Assembly: GCA_963766445.1 (NCBI GenBank)
Contig: CAVXZW010000021.1
Coordinates: 1 to 64,000 of the forward strand
Reading direction: 5' to 3'
DNA length: 64,000 nt
Source of the DNA: JAICYJ01 sp963766445
GTDB taxonomy: Bacteria > Actinomycetota > Thermoleophilia > Gaiellales > JAICJC01
Below the pieces are notes generated by a model that saw only the letters and a list, made by a program, of their open reading frames with translations, had not been told where the DNA came from and searched no databases. This document shows, piece by piece, positions 48,629-59,018 of the stretch (positions are counted from its first letter, which is position 1; each line of letters opens with the position of its first letter). Position numbers and translations under genes: made by a program.

Positions 48629-50344
48629 TCAGCCCATCGCGGTCGACCGCGCCCGATCGACCGTCATCGGCCCGGCCGCGGTGTAGCGCACCCGCATCTC
48701 GATCGCCGAGGCGCCCGGCAGCCACTGGCCGAACTGCCCCTGCGAGGCCGGTGTCAGCACATTGCAGCGGTTGTCGGCGACGGCGCGGCAGCTGCCGGCC
48801 GTGATCCAGCTGCTGGTGGCGTAGTCCCACAGCTCGATCGTCACGACCTGGTCGCCCGCCACGGTGCGTAGGCTTGCGCCGACCATGGTCGCAGCCGCGA
48901 ACTGGGCCTGGGTGAGATCGACGTGGTCGATCGTCACGAACTGGGACGGCGCCCCGCCCGTCACGAGCACATCGCCGTCACTCGTGAGCAGATCGGCGAC
49001 GCCGCCGGACGCGATGTCCCCGAACACGGCCACCGGCACGCCGGCCACGCTCCAGTCGGGCAGGGTGCCGAGCGCCAGCCGCACCGGGCGCGCGCCCGCG
49101 GTCGCGAGCGTCCAGCGATACGCCCCTCCCGGCAGCAGCGGCACCGTTCCCGGCCACGTCCAATCGACCGCGTTGCCGTGGCCGCTATGGGTGGCCACGA
49201 CGCCGTCCGGGCCGCGCACGGTCAGCGTCCAGTCGGCGGTTTGTGACAGCGTCGCGCGGAAGCGGATCGGGGCCACCCCATCCTGGCCCAGCCGCCTGAG
49301 CGACCCCTTCACGCGGGGGTTGAAGATCTTGGGCAGCCCGATGCGGCGCGCCGAGGCGGCGATCCGCGGCAGCAGGCTGTACAGCGCCGCGCCCGGACAG
49401 GACGTGGCGCCCGTGTCGCGGTGCCCGGAGACGGCGCGCAGCCGCAGGCGGGCGCCGGGCGGGAACCGCTCGTTGCCGGTCGCGGTCGTCATCAGCACCT
49501 TCGAGGTGGGATCGACGTGAGCGAGGTCGAGCCGCCATGCGATCAGCTCACGCAGCGACCGCCGGGCGGCCCGGGTGGGCGGCGTCGAAGTGAACGTCCC
49601 GATCATCGCGATGCCGGCACTACCGGTGTTGAAGCCGCGCGCATGCGCACCCACCACCGGCCGCGTGATGCCGCCGTAGCGGCCCTCGAACACGTGGCCG
49701 CAGCGGTCGATCAGGAAGTTGTAGCCGATGTCGTTCCAGCCGTTCGCGAGCACGTGGTAGGCGTAGATGCCGCGCACGATCCGAGCGGAGTCGCTGCACG
49801 GGTAGACGCTGGCGGTGTCGGTGTGGTGTACGAACACCATCTTCAGCACCGGTGCGTACTCGGGCGGCCCGCGGCGCAACGACTCGTTCGCACCCCACCC
49901 CGCGCGCGTGATGATGGCCGGCCGTAACGCCGTCGCGGGCATCGGCGCGTGGCCGGCGGACGGCTGCGGCGGCGTGTCGATGAAGCTGACGCGAAGCCGG
50001 TGCACCGGCCCGGCCCCGGAGCGGCGCAGCTGAACGCGATCGGCTGCGCCGACCCACGCCGGCGCTTCCTGCGAGCCCGGCAGCCAGCGTGTCCAGGTGC
50101 GGCCGAGCGCGGCACGCACCTCGACCTGGCCCGAGCCGCGCCAGCGCAGCCCAACCATCTGAAACCGCCACGGCCCCCGCAGCGTCAACGGCAGGGACAC
50201 GCGGTCTCGGGTCACGTTCGCGATCCGCACTCCTCCCGAGGCGGCCATCGCCGGGGCCGCGCCCAGCGCCGCAGCGGACACGATCACCGCTGCGCAGATG
50301 AGCAGACGCCACCGACGCACTGACTGGCACGCATCACCGCCCAC
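48629..50344 (-). CDS. Exported N-acetylmuramoyl-L-alanine amidase (PGRP/Amidase_2 type)
   Basis: A secreted zinc amidase cleaving peptidoglycan stem peptides; 571 residues. A signal peptide (RRWRLLICAAVIVSAAALGA) precedes an N-terminal beta domain of about 130 residues. The amidase domain has VFVHHTDTASVY, YNFLIDRCGHVFEGRYGG, and the zinc ligands in GHRDTGATSCPG. About 230 C-terminal residues are beta-rich, unrecognised and possibly wall-binding. GTG 50344 is 6 nt after the -10 TACCCT. Confidence 0.87.
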   Translation of the reverse strand: MGGDACQSVRRWRLLICAAVIVSAAALGAAPAMAASGGVRIANVTRDRVSLPLTLRGPWRFQMVGLRWRGSGQVEVRAALGRTWTRWLPGSQEAPAWVGAADRVQLRRSGAGPVHRLRVSFIDTPPQPSAGHAPMPATALRPAIITRAGWGANESLRRGPPEYAPVLKMVFVHHTDTASVYPCSDSARIVRGIYAYHVLANGWNDIGYNFLIDRCGHVFEGRYGGITRPVVGAHARGFNTGSAGIAMIGTFTSTPPTRAARRSLRELIAWRLDLAHVDPTSKVLMTTATGNERFPPGARLRLRAVSGHRDTGATSCPGAALYSLLPRIAASARRIGLPKIFNPRVKGSLRRLGQDGVAPIRFRATLSQTADWTLTVRGPDGVVATHSGHGNAVDWTWPGTVPLLPGGAYRWTLATAGARPVRLALGTLPDWSVAGVPVAVFGDIASGGVADLLTSDGDVLVTGGAPSQFVTIDHVDLTQAQFAAATMVGASLRTVAGDQVVTIELWDYATSSWITAGSCRAVADNRCNVLTPASQGQFGQWLPGASAIEMRVRYTAAGPMTVDRARSTAMG

Positions 50345-50350
50345 GGCCCC

Positions 50351-50356
50351 AGGGTA
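50351..50356 (-). promoter_or_regulatory. -10 of leaderless amidase gene
   Basis: TACCCT on the minus strand, 6 nt before GTG 50344. Confidence 0.35.
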
Positions 50357-50390
50357 GCCCCGGATCCAGATGTGACAGCCCTTCGGGGGC

Positions 50391-50396
50391 TATATT
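50391..50396 (+). promoter_or_regulatory. -10 of leaderless nfeD operon
   Basis: TATATT, 8 nt before GTG 50405, is the most A/T-rich hexamer in the interval. The transcript probably starts at the GTG. Confidence 0.5.
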
Positions 50397-50404
50397 GACC
50401 GGGA

Positions 50405-51742
50405 GTGGCGAGACCACGACTCTGGGGAATGGTGGCGCTGGCGCTGGTGGCTGCAGCGATGGCGCCGTCCAGCGCCCGCGCAGGCGACTCCCGCCCGCAC
50501 GTGATCGCCATCACACTCGACAGCGAGATCAACCCGGTCTCGGCCAGCTTCGTCAGCGATTCCATCAAGCGCGCCGAGGACGACCACGCGGCGGCGCTGG
50601 TGATCCTGCTGGACACGCCCGGCGGTGACAGCAACTCGATGGACTCCATCGTCCAGGACGAGCTGGCCGCGACGCTGCCGGTGATCGTGTACGTGTCACC
50701 CCAGGGCGGCCGGGCGGCCTCGGCGGGGGTTTTCGTGACGATGGCCAGCGACTACGCGGCGATGGCACCGAACACCAACATCGGCGCGGCCACGCCGATC
50801 GACTCCAGCGGCCAGAACCTCGGCTCCGACCTGCGCCGCAAGATCCTGAACGACGCGGAGGCGAAGATCCGCGCACTGGCAACAAGCCACGACCGCAACG
50901 CCAGGGCGGCGCAGCTGACCGTGCGGAGGGCCACGAGCTACACGGCCGACGAGGCCGCATCCATCAACCTGGTGGAGCGCGTCTCCCCCAACCTGACCGC
51001 GCTGCTCGACACGATCAACGGCATGGAGACCCTCGGCACCAAGCACCTGGTGATGCACACGGCAAACGCCGAGATCGACCACCAGAGCATGCCTCTGACG
51101 CTCGAGCTGCTGAACATCCTGATCGATCCCAACCTGCTGTTCCTACTGTTCTTGGCCGGCATCGGCGGCCTCGCCTACGAGGTCTTTCACCCGGGCGTGA
51201 TCCTGCCCGGCACGCTCGGCGCCGTGTGCCTGATCCTCGCGCTGTTCGGCTTCTCAGTGGTGCCGATCAACTGGGCGGGCGTGGTGCTGATCGTGCTGGG
51301 GGTGGCGCTGCTCCTAGCCGAGGCGTTCGTCGCCAGCCACGGGCTGATTGCGCTGTCGGGCGTGGTCGCGCTCTGCGCGGGCGGCCTGCTGCTGTTCCGC
51401 ACCCCAGGATCGGATATCGGCGTATCGCCGTTCGTGGTGCTGACGATCGCCGTGCTGTTCGGGGCCGGGCTGGCGACGGTGGCGACCAAGGTGGTCGCGG
51501 CCCGGCACACACCCGCAGCCGCGATCGGCCTGGCGGGCATGCTGGGCCGTGAGGCGGTGGTGCGCACGCCGCTGGCGCCGCTGGGCGAGGTGTACGTGGA
51601 GGGCGCGTTATGGCAGGCTCAGGCCGACAACGGCCGCGCCGACGTGGGCGACACGGTGATCGTGCGCGGCGTGGACGGCCTGTTGTTGCACGTCGAGCCG
51701 GCACCGGCCGAAGTCCATTCAACCGAGGGAGCAGTCCAGTGA
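50405..51742 (+). CDS. NfeD-family membrane serine protease
   Basis: A ClpP-class NfeD1b protein of 445 residues. A signal peptide (ends ARAG) is followed by the protease domain with the catalytic Ser in GRAASAGVFVTM and Lys in DLRRKILNDAEAK. About five membrane helices follow, then a C-terminal OB-fold (GREAVVRTPLAPLGEVYVEG). In this family the protease cleaves stomatin-like partners, and the stomatin gene follows with a 4-bp overlap. Confidence 0.9.
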   Translation: MARPRLWGMVALALVAAAMAPSSARAGDSRPHVIAITLDSEINPVSASFVSDSIKRAEDDHAAALVILLDTPGGDSNSMDSIVQDELAATLPVIVYVSPQGGRAASAGVFVTMASDYAAMAPNTNIGAATPIDSSGQNLGSDLRRKILNDAEAKIRALATSHDRNARAAQLTVRRATSYTADEAASINLVERVSPNLTALLDTINGMETLGTKHLVMHTANAEIDHQSMPLTLELLNILIDPNLLFLLFLAGIGGLAYEVFHPGVILPGTLGAVCLILALFGFSVVPINWAGVVLIVLGVALLLAEAFVASHGLIALSGVVALCAGGLLLFRTPGSDIGVSPFVVLTIAVLFGAGLATVATKVVAARHTPAAAIGLAGMLGREAVVRTPLAPLGEVYVEGALWQAQADNGRADVGDTVIVRGVDGLLLHVEPAPAEVHSTEGAVQ

Positions 51743-52512
51743 TCGCCCTGATCGTGGTAGCCGTCATCATCGTCTTTTTCCTGGTCATCCTGGCCAACGC
51801 GGTGAAAGTGCTGCGCGAGTACGAGCGCGGCGTGGTGTTCCGGCTCGGGCGCCTGCTGGGCGAGCCGAAGGGGCCGGGCCTGTTCCTGCTGATCCCGATC
51901 GTCGACCGCATGGTCAAGGTCGACCTGCGCGTGGTGACCCTCGTGATCCCGCCCCAGGAGGTGATCACCAGGGACAACGTTCCGGTGCGCGTGAACGCCG
52001 TGGCCTACTTCCAGACGGTCGATCCCAGCGCCTCGATCGTGAAGGTGGCCGACTTCGGGCTGGCGACGTCCCAGATCTCGCAGACCACGCTGCGCAGCGT
52101 GCTCGGGCAGCACATGCTGGACGAGCTGCTGTCGGAGCGCGACAAGATCAACCAGATCCTGCAGCGGATCATTGACGAGCAGACCGGGCCCTGGGGCATC
52201 AAGGTGAACATCGTCGAGGTGCGGGACGTCGAGATCCCCAGCGGCATGCAGCGCGCGATGGCGCGGCAGGCGGAGGCAGAGCGCGAGCGCCGCGCAAAGG
52301 TGATCGCCGCCGAGGGCGAGTTCCAGGCATCGGCCAAGCTGACCGAGGCGGCGGCCGTGATCAGCGAGCACCCGATCGCGCTGACGCTGCGCTACCTGCA
52401 GACGCTGACCGAGATCGCCGGCACCAACGCGAGCACCACCATCTTCCCGGTGCCGATCGACCTGCTGCAGCCGTTCATGCCGAAGACGATGATCGAGGAG
52501 CCGAAGGAATAG
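51739..52512 (+). CDS. SPFH/stomatin-like protein
   Basis: A 257-residue membrane-microdomain scaffold. One N-terminal helix (IVVAVIIVFFLVILANAV) is followed by the SPFH domain (EYERGVVFRLGRLLGEPKGP) and a coiled coil (MARQAEAERERRAKVIAAEG). GTG 51739 follows GAGGGAG and overlaps the nfeD stop. It forms oligomers and is likely the NfeD substrate or partner. Confidence 0.9.
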   Translation: MIALIVVAVIIVFFLVILANAVKVLREYERGVVFRLGRLLGEPKGPGLFLLIPIVDRMVKVDLRVVTLVIPPQEVITRDNVPVRVNAVAYFQTVDPSASIVKVADFGLATSQISQTTLRSVLGQHMLDELLSERDKINQILQRIIDEQTGPWGIKVNIVEVRDVEIPSGMQRAMARQAEAERERRAKVIAAEGEFQASAKLTEAAAVISEHPIALTLRYLQTLTEIAGTNASTTIFPVPIDLLQPFMPKTMIEEPKE

Positions 52513-53391
52513 CGCTCGACCTGCGCACCAACCCGCTGACCGGGGAGACGGTGCTGGTCGTGCCCGGCCGCGCCTCGAGGCCGGGAGCCACCGGCCGCAC
52601 CACTCGCGTCGGCGACGCCGAGCACTGTCCGTTCTGCGAGGGCCACGAGGCGATGACGCCACCGGAGACCGCGGCCTTCGGCCGGCCGCCGGCGCGCCGG
52701 CGGACGGCCCGGGCTGGATCGTACGGGTGGTGCCGAACAAGTACCCGGCCTTCCCCGGCCACGAGGTCGCGGTGCACGGGCCCCGCCACGTGACCTCGCT
52801 GGGCGACCTCCCCCCGGCGGTGATGGAGACGGTGATGGAGGCATGGCGCAGCCGCCGCGCCGCGCTGCTCGCTGGCGGCGCGGGCTACGTGCTGGCTTCG
52901 GTCAACGAGGGCGCCGCGGCCGGCGCATCGCTCGACCACTCGCACTCGCAGCTGGTGCCGTTCCTCGATCCGCCGCCGCGGATCGTGCAGGAGGCTGCGG
53001 CGTTCCGGGCCGGTTGCCCGCTGTGCCCGCTGCCGGGAACAGTCGTGCACGAGCAGGAAGGCCTGGTCGCCTTCTGCCCGCCGTTCGCGCGCGTGCCGTT
53101 CGAGACCTGGATCGCGCCGGTAGACCACCGGTCACACGCGCCGCTGGACGCGGCCACAGGCCGCGCACTGGCCGACGCGGTCGCGCGGCTGCGCGGAGCG
53201 CTGGGGGCGGATCTGGCCTGGAACGCCCTGCTGCACGAGGGGCCCCGGGGAATGAGACGTTCCACTGGCACATCGAGCTGTGGCCGCGGCTGACGGTGGC
53301 GGCCTCGATCGAGCTCGGCGCCGGCATCTGGGTGAACGTCGTCGATCCTGCCGCCGCGGCCGGCGAGCTGGCGCGTGTGGCTGCCGGGTAG
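52509..53391 (+). CDS. galT: Galactose-1-phosphate uridylyltransferase-like, two frame breaks, start unclear
   Basis: A HIT-superfamily nucleotidyltransferase, about 294 residues. The N-terminal LDLRTNPLTGETVLVV and CPFCEGHE zinc ligands are in one frame. After a break near 52691 (repaired APADGPGWIVRVVPNKYP) the main part includes the active-site LDHSHSQLVP, and after another near 53240 it ends NETFHWHIELWPRL. No ATG/GTG/TTG precedes the first residues. The frame opens at ATA 52509 inside the SPFH stop, so a further indel may hide the start. It could belong to the closely related ATP adenylyltransferases. Confidence 0.75.
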
Positions 53392-53414
53392 CCGGCCGGC
53401 CGCTGTCGACCAGC

Positions 53415-55970
53415 TCATGTGTCCAGCCGCTTACTCCGTGGGCTCGGGCAGTTCTGGCGATTCGGCGACTTCCCCACCAACGGCGGGCTCGCCACCTCGG
53501 CGCCGACCTCGACCAACGCCGCCTGCGGCTCGGTGATCCGCGCGATGGCGGACACGTGATCGCCCTCGCGCAGGTTCATGACCCGCACACCCTGCGTGGC
53601 GCGGCCCATCCGCGAGATGCCCTCGGCGCCGGTGCGAATGACGGTGCCGTCATGGCTGATCAGCACCAGGTCGTAGCCGTCCTTGACGATCATGGCTCCG
53701 GCCAGCCGGCCGCGCGCCTCGGTGTAGCGGATCGTCAGCACGCCCATGGTGCCTCGGCCCTTGGCGGGATACTCCTCCACCCGCGTGCGCTTGCCGAAGC
53801 CGTTCTCGGTCACCACCAGCAGATCCTGGTCGTCGCGGGCGATTTCAACCGCTATCACCTCGTCGCCTGACCGCAGCTTCATGCCGGATACGCCGGTGGT
53901 GTCGCGGCCCATCGGCCGCACGTCGCGCTCCGAGAAGCGAACGGCAGACGCGTTGCGCGACACCATCAGCACGTCATCCTCGCCGTCCGTCAGCCGCACC
54001 CCCACCAGTTCATCGCCCTCGCGGATCTTGAGCGCGATGATGCCGTCGGCCTTGAGCACGGTGTCGTAGGCCTTGAACTCGGTCTTCTTGACGATGCCCT
54101 TGCGCGTCGCGAACAGCAGGTACTTGCCCTCGGCATAGGTGCGCGTGTCGATCACGGCCTTGACGTACTCGTCCTGGCGCAGCGGCAGCACGTTCACGAG
54201 CGCGCGGCCCTTGGCCTGGCGCGTGCCCAGCGGCAGCTCGTGCACCTTCACCCGATAGACCTTGCCGACGGTCGTGAAGAACAGCAGGTAATCATGGGTG
54301 GAGGCGACGAACAGGTGCTCGATGTAGTCGCCCTCCTTGAGATCCATGCCCATCACGCCGATCCCGCCCCGGCCCTGGGTGCGATACGTGCCCAGCGGAA
54401 GCCGTTTGATGTAGCCGCTTGCCGTGATGGAGATGACCATGTCCTCCTCGGCAATGAGCTGCTCGAGGTCGATCTCGCCCTCCGCCGCGATGATCTCGGT
54501 GCGGCGGGGATTGTCGAAGCGGTTCTTGATCTCGAGCAGCTCCTCGCGGATCACGTCCATCAGCCGCTGCTCGTCGGCCAGGATCGCGCGCAGCTCAGCG
54601 ATGCGCTCGATCAGGTCATCGTGCTCGGCCTTGATCTCCTTGCGGGCGAGGCCGGTCAGAGCCCGCAGCCGCAGCTCCAGGATCGCCTGGGCCTGGATCT
54701 CGGTCAGCCCGAACGTGTCCATCAGGCCGTTTCGCGCCGTCTCGGTGTCCTCGGCGGCACGGATCAGCGCGATCACCTCGTCGAGGCGGTCGAGCGCGAT
54801 CAGGTAGCCCTCCAGCACATGGGCGCGCTTCTCGGCCTTGTCGAGCTCGAACTTGGTGCGCCGGGTGACGACCTCCTTCTGGTGCTCGATGTAGTGGTAG
54901 AGCATCTGCTTGAGCGACAGCGTGCGCGGGTTGACCCCGTCCACGAGGGCGACCATGTTCACGCCGAACGTGCTCTGCAGGGCGGTGTGCTTGTAGAGCT
55001 TGTTCAGCACCACTTTGGGGATGGCGTCGCGCTTGAGCTCGATGTAGATGCGCATGCCGGTGCGGTCGCTCTCGTCGTTCAGGGCTGAGATCTCGTTCAG
55101 CACCTTCGACTCGACCAGCTCGGCGATCTTCTGGATGACGCCCTCGTCGCCACCCTTCTTGACCATGTAAGGCATCTCGGTGACGATCAGCGCGGTCTTG
55201 CCGCCGCGCACGTCCTCGGTGTGCACCTTCGCCCGCATCACGACGCGGCCGCGACCGGTCTCGTAGGCCTCGCGGATGCCGGCCATGCCCATGATCGTAC
55301 CGGCGGTGGGAAAGTCGGGGCCCTTGATGTGCTTCATCAGGTCGTCGACCGTGGCATCCGGGTTGTCCATCAGCTCGATGGTGGCGTCGATCGTCTCGCC
55401 CAGGTTGTGCGGGGGGATGTTCGTGGCCATGCCCACGGCAATCCCCGAGGAGCCGTTGACGAGCAGGTTCGGGAACCGCGACGGCAGCACGATCGGCTCG
55501 CGGCGGCGCTCGTCGTAGTTGGGCATGAAGTCGACGGTGTCGGCGTCAATGTCCCGCAGCATCTCGACCGCCAGCGGCGCCAGCCGGCACTCCGTGTAGC
55601 GCATGGCCGCGGCCGAGTAGCCGTCCTGGTTGCCGAAGTTGCCCTGGCCGTCCACCAGCGGGTAGCGCAGCGAGAACCACTGGGCCATGCGCACCAGCGC
55701 GTCATAGGCGGCGCTGTCGCCGTGCGGGTGGTACTTGCCCAGCACGTCGCCCACCACCGCGGCGCACTTGGAGTAGGGGCGGTTCGGCTGCAGACCGCTC
55801 TCGTTCATCGAGAACAGCACGCGCCGGTGCACCGGCTTGAGGCCGTCGCGCACATCGGGCAGCGCGCGGCCCACGATCACGCTCATCGCGTAATCGAGGT
55901 AGCTGCTGCGCATCTCCTCCGACAGGTCGCGCTGCTCGATGCGACCGTCGCCGAGGCTTTCCATGCTCAT
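53415..55970 (-). CDS. gyrA: DNA gyrase subunit A
   Basis: The DNA-cleaving subunit of gyrase, 851 residues. The catalytic Tyr is in AAAMRYTECRL. The quinolone-determining region KYHPHGDSAAYDALV has Ser and Asp at the classical resistance positions, the susceptible state. The C-terminal beta-pinwheel carries the GyrA-box region TQGRGGIG. The last 27 codons look off-frame: a one-base shift near 53500 gives GGEPAVGGEVAESPELPEP and a stop at 53431, an acidic tail common in GyrA. ATG 55970 is 115 bp after gyrB. Confidence 0.95.
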   Translation of the reverse strand: MSMESLGDGRIEQRDLSEEMRSSYLDYAMSVIVGRALPDVRDGLKPVHRRVLFSMNESGLQPNRPYSKCAAVVGDVLGKYHPHGDSAAYDALVRMAQWFSLRYPLVDGQGNFGNQDGYSAAAMRYTECRLAPLAVEMLRDIDADTVDFMPNYDERRREPIVLPSRFPNLLVNGSSGIAVGMATNIPPHNLGETIDATIELMDNPDATVDDLMKHIKGPDFPTAGTIMGMAGIREAYETGRGRVVMRAKVHTEDVRGGKTALIVTEMPYMVKKGGDEGVIQKIAELVESKVLNEISALNDESDRTGMRIYIELKRDAIPKVVLNKLYKHTALQSTFGVNMVALVDGVNPRTLSLKQMLYHYIEHQKEVVTRRTKFELDKAEKRAHVLEGYLIALDRLDEVIALIRAAEDTETARNGLMDTFGLTEIQAQAILELRLRALTGLARKEIKAEHDDLIERIAELRAILADEQRLMDVIREELLEIKNRFDNPRRTEIIAAEGEIDLEQLIAEEDMVISITASGYIKRLPLGTYRTQGRGGIGVMGMDLKEGDYIEHLFVASTHDYLLFFTTVGKVYRVKVHELPLGTRQAKGRALVNVLPLRQDEYVKAVIDTRTYAEGKYLLFATRKGIVKKTEFKAYDTVLKADGIIALKIREGDELVGVRLTDGEDDVLMVSRNASAVRFSERDVRPMGRDTTGVSGMKLRSGDEVIAVEIARDDQDLLVVTENGFGKRTRVEEYPAKGRGTMGVLTIRYTEARGRLAGAMIVKDGYDLVLISHDGTVIRTGAEGISRMGRATQGVRVMNLREGDHVSAIARITEPQAALVEVGAEVASPPLVGKSPNRQNCPSPRSKRLDT

Positions 55971-56085
55971 CTAGCGCTGCCCCCACGCAATGACGTCGAA
56001 AACCGAGCAGCGCGCCGAGCGAGGGAACCACAGTGCTCGGCACGGGCCGACCGAAGCGACAACGCGATGCGACGGATTGCAGGCG

Positions 56086-58478
56086 TCATATGTCGAGGAA
56101 CTTGACGGCGTTGGCATTCCGCTCGATGAAATCCCGTCGCGGTTCCACGCGATCGCCCATCAGCATCGAGAAGATCTCGTCGGCGGCGGCCGCGTCCTCG
56201 ATCGAGACGCGCTGCAGGATCCGGTTCTCGGGGTTCATGGTCGTCTCCCACAGCTGGTCGGGGTTCATCTCGCCGAGCCCCTTGAAGCGCTGCAGGTTGA
56301 GCCCCTCCTTGGCCAGATCGAGGATGGTGGGCCGCAGCTCCTCGAACGTTCCCACCTCGACCGTGCGCTTGCCCATCCGCGCGACGAAGGGCGGCTTGCC
56401 GATCGCCTCGGTCAGCTTCTCGTGGGCCGCGCGCAAGTTGCGGTAGCCCTGGCTGGTGAACAGCTCGAGCGGGAACTTGACGACCTGCGACGACCCGGTG
56501 GCACGCTCGCTGACCTTGACCCGGAGCGCGTCCGGCTCGGCGTCGACCACCTCCACCCGGTGCAGCTCGCTCTCTCCGACCAGCGTTGTCAGATAGGTCG
56601 ACAGCTCGTCGAGCGAGGCGATGTCGTGCTCCACCAGGCGGTGGTCTTTAGCGTACGAGACAACCGCCGCGCCGTACTGCTCCTTCAGCTTGCCGGCCCA
56701 GCCCTCGTACTCCTTGAGCGCGCGCTGGAACCGCTGCAGACGGGCCTCGGTCAGCTTCAGCGGAGAGCTGTCGCGATCCTCCATCTCGATCTTTTCGAGC
56801 CGCTCGCGGATCAGCCACTCCTCGAGCTGGTGGTCCTTCTCGAAGTAGCGTGCGTCGCTGCCCTGCTTCAGCCTGTACAGCGGCGGCTGGGCGATGTAGA
56901 CGTAGCCCTCCTCGATCAGCTCCTTCATGTGACGGAACAGGAAGGTCAGGATCAGCGTGCGGATGTGAGCGCCGTCGACGTCGGCATCGCAGGTCAGCAC
57001 CACCTTGTGGTACCGCGCAACCGACACGTCGAACTCCTCGCCGATGCCCGATCCGATGGCCGTGATCATGGCCTGGATCTCATTGTTGGAGAGCACCTTG
57101 TTGATGCGCGCCTTCTCGACGTTGATGATCTTGCCGCGCAGCGGCAGGATCGCCTGGAAGCTGCGGTCGCGCGCGTCCACCGCCGAGCCGCCGGCGCTGT
57201 CGCCCTCGACCAGGAACAGCTCGGCCGCCTCCGGATCGGACACGGAGCAGTCGGCCAGCTTGCCCGGCAGGCCGCCGCCGCCCAGAGCCGACTTGCGCCG
57301 GATCAGGTCACGCGCCTTGCGCGCCGCCTGGCGGGCGCGGCTGGCGGAGATCAGCTTGTTCACGATCGCCTTGGCCTCGTTCGGGTTCTCCTCAAGGAAG
57401 CCGGCCAGCTTGGCGTTGCAGCTGGTCTCGACCAGCCCGCGGATCGATGGGTTACCCAGCTTGGTCTTGGTCTGGCCCTCGAACTGGGGCTCGCGCAGCT
57501 TCACGGAGACGATCGCAGCCAGCCCCTCGCGGCAGTCGTCACCGGTCAGCGGCTCCTCCTTCTCCTTCAGCAATCCCTGGGCGCGGGCGTAGTCGTTCAG
57601 CGTGCGCGTCAGGGCCGCCTTGAAGCCGGACAGGTGGGTGCCGCCCTCGTGGGTGTTGATGTTGTTCGCGAACGAGAAGGTGGACTCGACGTAGCTGCCG
57701 TTCCACTGCATGGCCACCTCGACCTGGCCTTCGTCGGTCTCGTTCTCGAAGTAGATGACCTCCTTGTGCACGCGCTCCTTGCCCTCGTTGACGTGGGCGA
57801 TGAAGTCGCGGATGCCTCCTTCGAAGCGGAAGTCGGCGTGCTGGCCGCCGGCGCGCTCGTCCAGCAGCTCGAGCCGCAGGCCGCGGGTCAGGAAGGCCAT
57901 CTCACGCAGCCGCTGGGCCAGCGTGTCGAACTACGAAGTCGGTCTCGTCGAAGATCTCGACGTCGGGCCGGAAGATGGTGGTGGTGCCGGTCAGCTCGGT
58001 GGCCTCACCCCTGGTCAGGGGGCCGAGCGGGTCACCGCGCTCGTACTCCTGCGTCCACACGTAGCCGTCGCGGCGCACCTCCACCCGCAGATGCTGCGAC
58101 AGCGCGTTCACCACCGAGATGCCGACGCCGTGCAGCCCGCCGGATACCTTGTAGCCGTCGCCGCCGAACTTGCCGCCGGCATGCAGCTTGGTCAGCACCA
58201 CCTCGACGGCGGGCAGGCCGACCGAGTCCATCACGGCAACGGGGATGCCGCGGCCGTTGTCGACGACCGTGCAGCTGCCGTCGGGATGCAGGGTTACGAC
58301 GATGTGATCGCAGTAGCCCTGCAGCGCCTCGTCGACGCTGTTATCGACCACCTCGTGGACGAGATGGTGGAGGCCGCGAAGGCCGGTCGAACCGATGTAC
58401 ATGCCGGGCCGGCGGCGAACCGCCTCGAGCCCTTCCAGAACCGTGATGTCTTTGGCGTCATAGCCCGAGCTTTGGCAA
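56086..58478 (-). CDS. gyrB: DNA gyrase subunit B, one to two frame breaks
   Basis: The ATPase subunit of gyrase, about 795 residues. The GHKL ATPase part has GMYIGSTGLRGLHHLVHEV, VDNSVDEAL and DNGRGIPV. A single extra base near 57930 separates DETDFV from FDTLAQRLREMAFL. The TOPRIM part has LFLVEGDSAGGSA and CDADVDGAHIRTL. The N-terminus YDAKDITVLEGLE is clear, but no start codon is in frame. A TTG at 58478 becomes usable if one more base is removed near 58463. A minus-strand TAAACT near 58515 may be the -10. Confidence 0.93.
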
Positions 58479-58568
58479 CAGAAACCCGCTTGAAATAGAG
58501 GAAAACCAGCTACACGTAGTTTACCAGAGCGCTCCGCCGGAGCCCCCACCAAAACAGTCACAAGGGCG

Positions 58569-59018
58569 TTACGAATCGCGTGCCAGGCCGGCCGCGATCG
58601 CCCGCTCCGCGGCCCGCCGCAGAACGGGGTCGCCGATGTCCGCCGCCAGCTCCCGCGCGCGTGCCCGCTGGTCGTCGCTGGGCTCGATCGCGGGCGCCGG
58701 CCGATCGGCCGGCACGACCGTTTCCGGGGCGTCCACATCGCCCACCTCGAACCGCAGCCGGGCCGGCGGCGGATCCATCAGCGACTCCAGACGCGAGCGC
58801 ATCTGCCGCTCCAGCAGCGTCAGCTCGCTGGCCCAGCCGGAACTGGCGCAGTGCACGATCAACGCGTCGCCCGAACGCCGCACCGGCAACGAGTTGGCGG
58901 CGACCTGCTCGCCCACCGCCTCACGCCATACCCGCCTGGCCTCGATCACCTGCGGGTCGACCTCGGGCACCCGGCCCAGACGCCGCACGTCGTCGCGGAT
59001 CGGCCGCAGGTCGTTCAC
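58569..59018 (-). CDS. DUF721 (DciA-like) protein
   Basis: A 149-residue protein of the DUF721 family, which includes DciA, the helicase loader/operator in bacteria lacking DnaC. The family core is WREAVGEQVAANSLPVRRSG and LIVHCASSGWASELTLL. The C-terminal 70 residues are charged and disordered-looking. GTG 59018 overlaps the recF stop, the standard actinobacterial position between recF and gyrB. Confidence 0.88.
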   Translation of the reverse strand: MNDLRPIRDDVRRLGRVPEVDPQVIEARRVWREAVGEQVAANSLPVRRSGDALIVHCASSGWASELTLLERQMRSRLESLMDPPPARLRFEVGDVDAPETVVPADRPAPAIEPSDDQRARARELAADIGDPVLRRAAERAIAAGLARDS

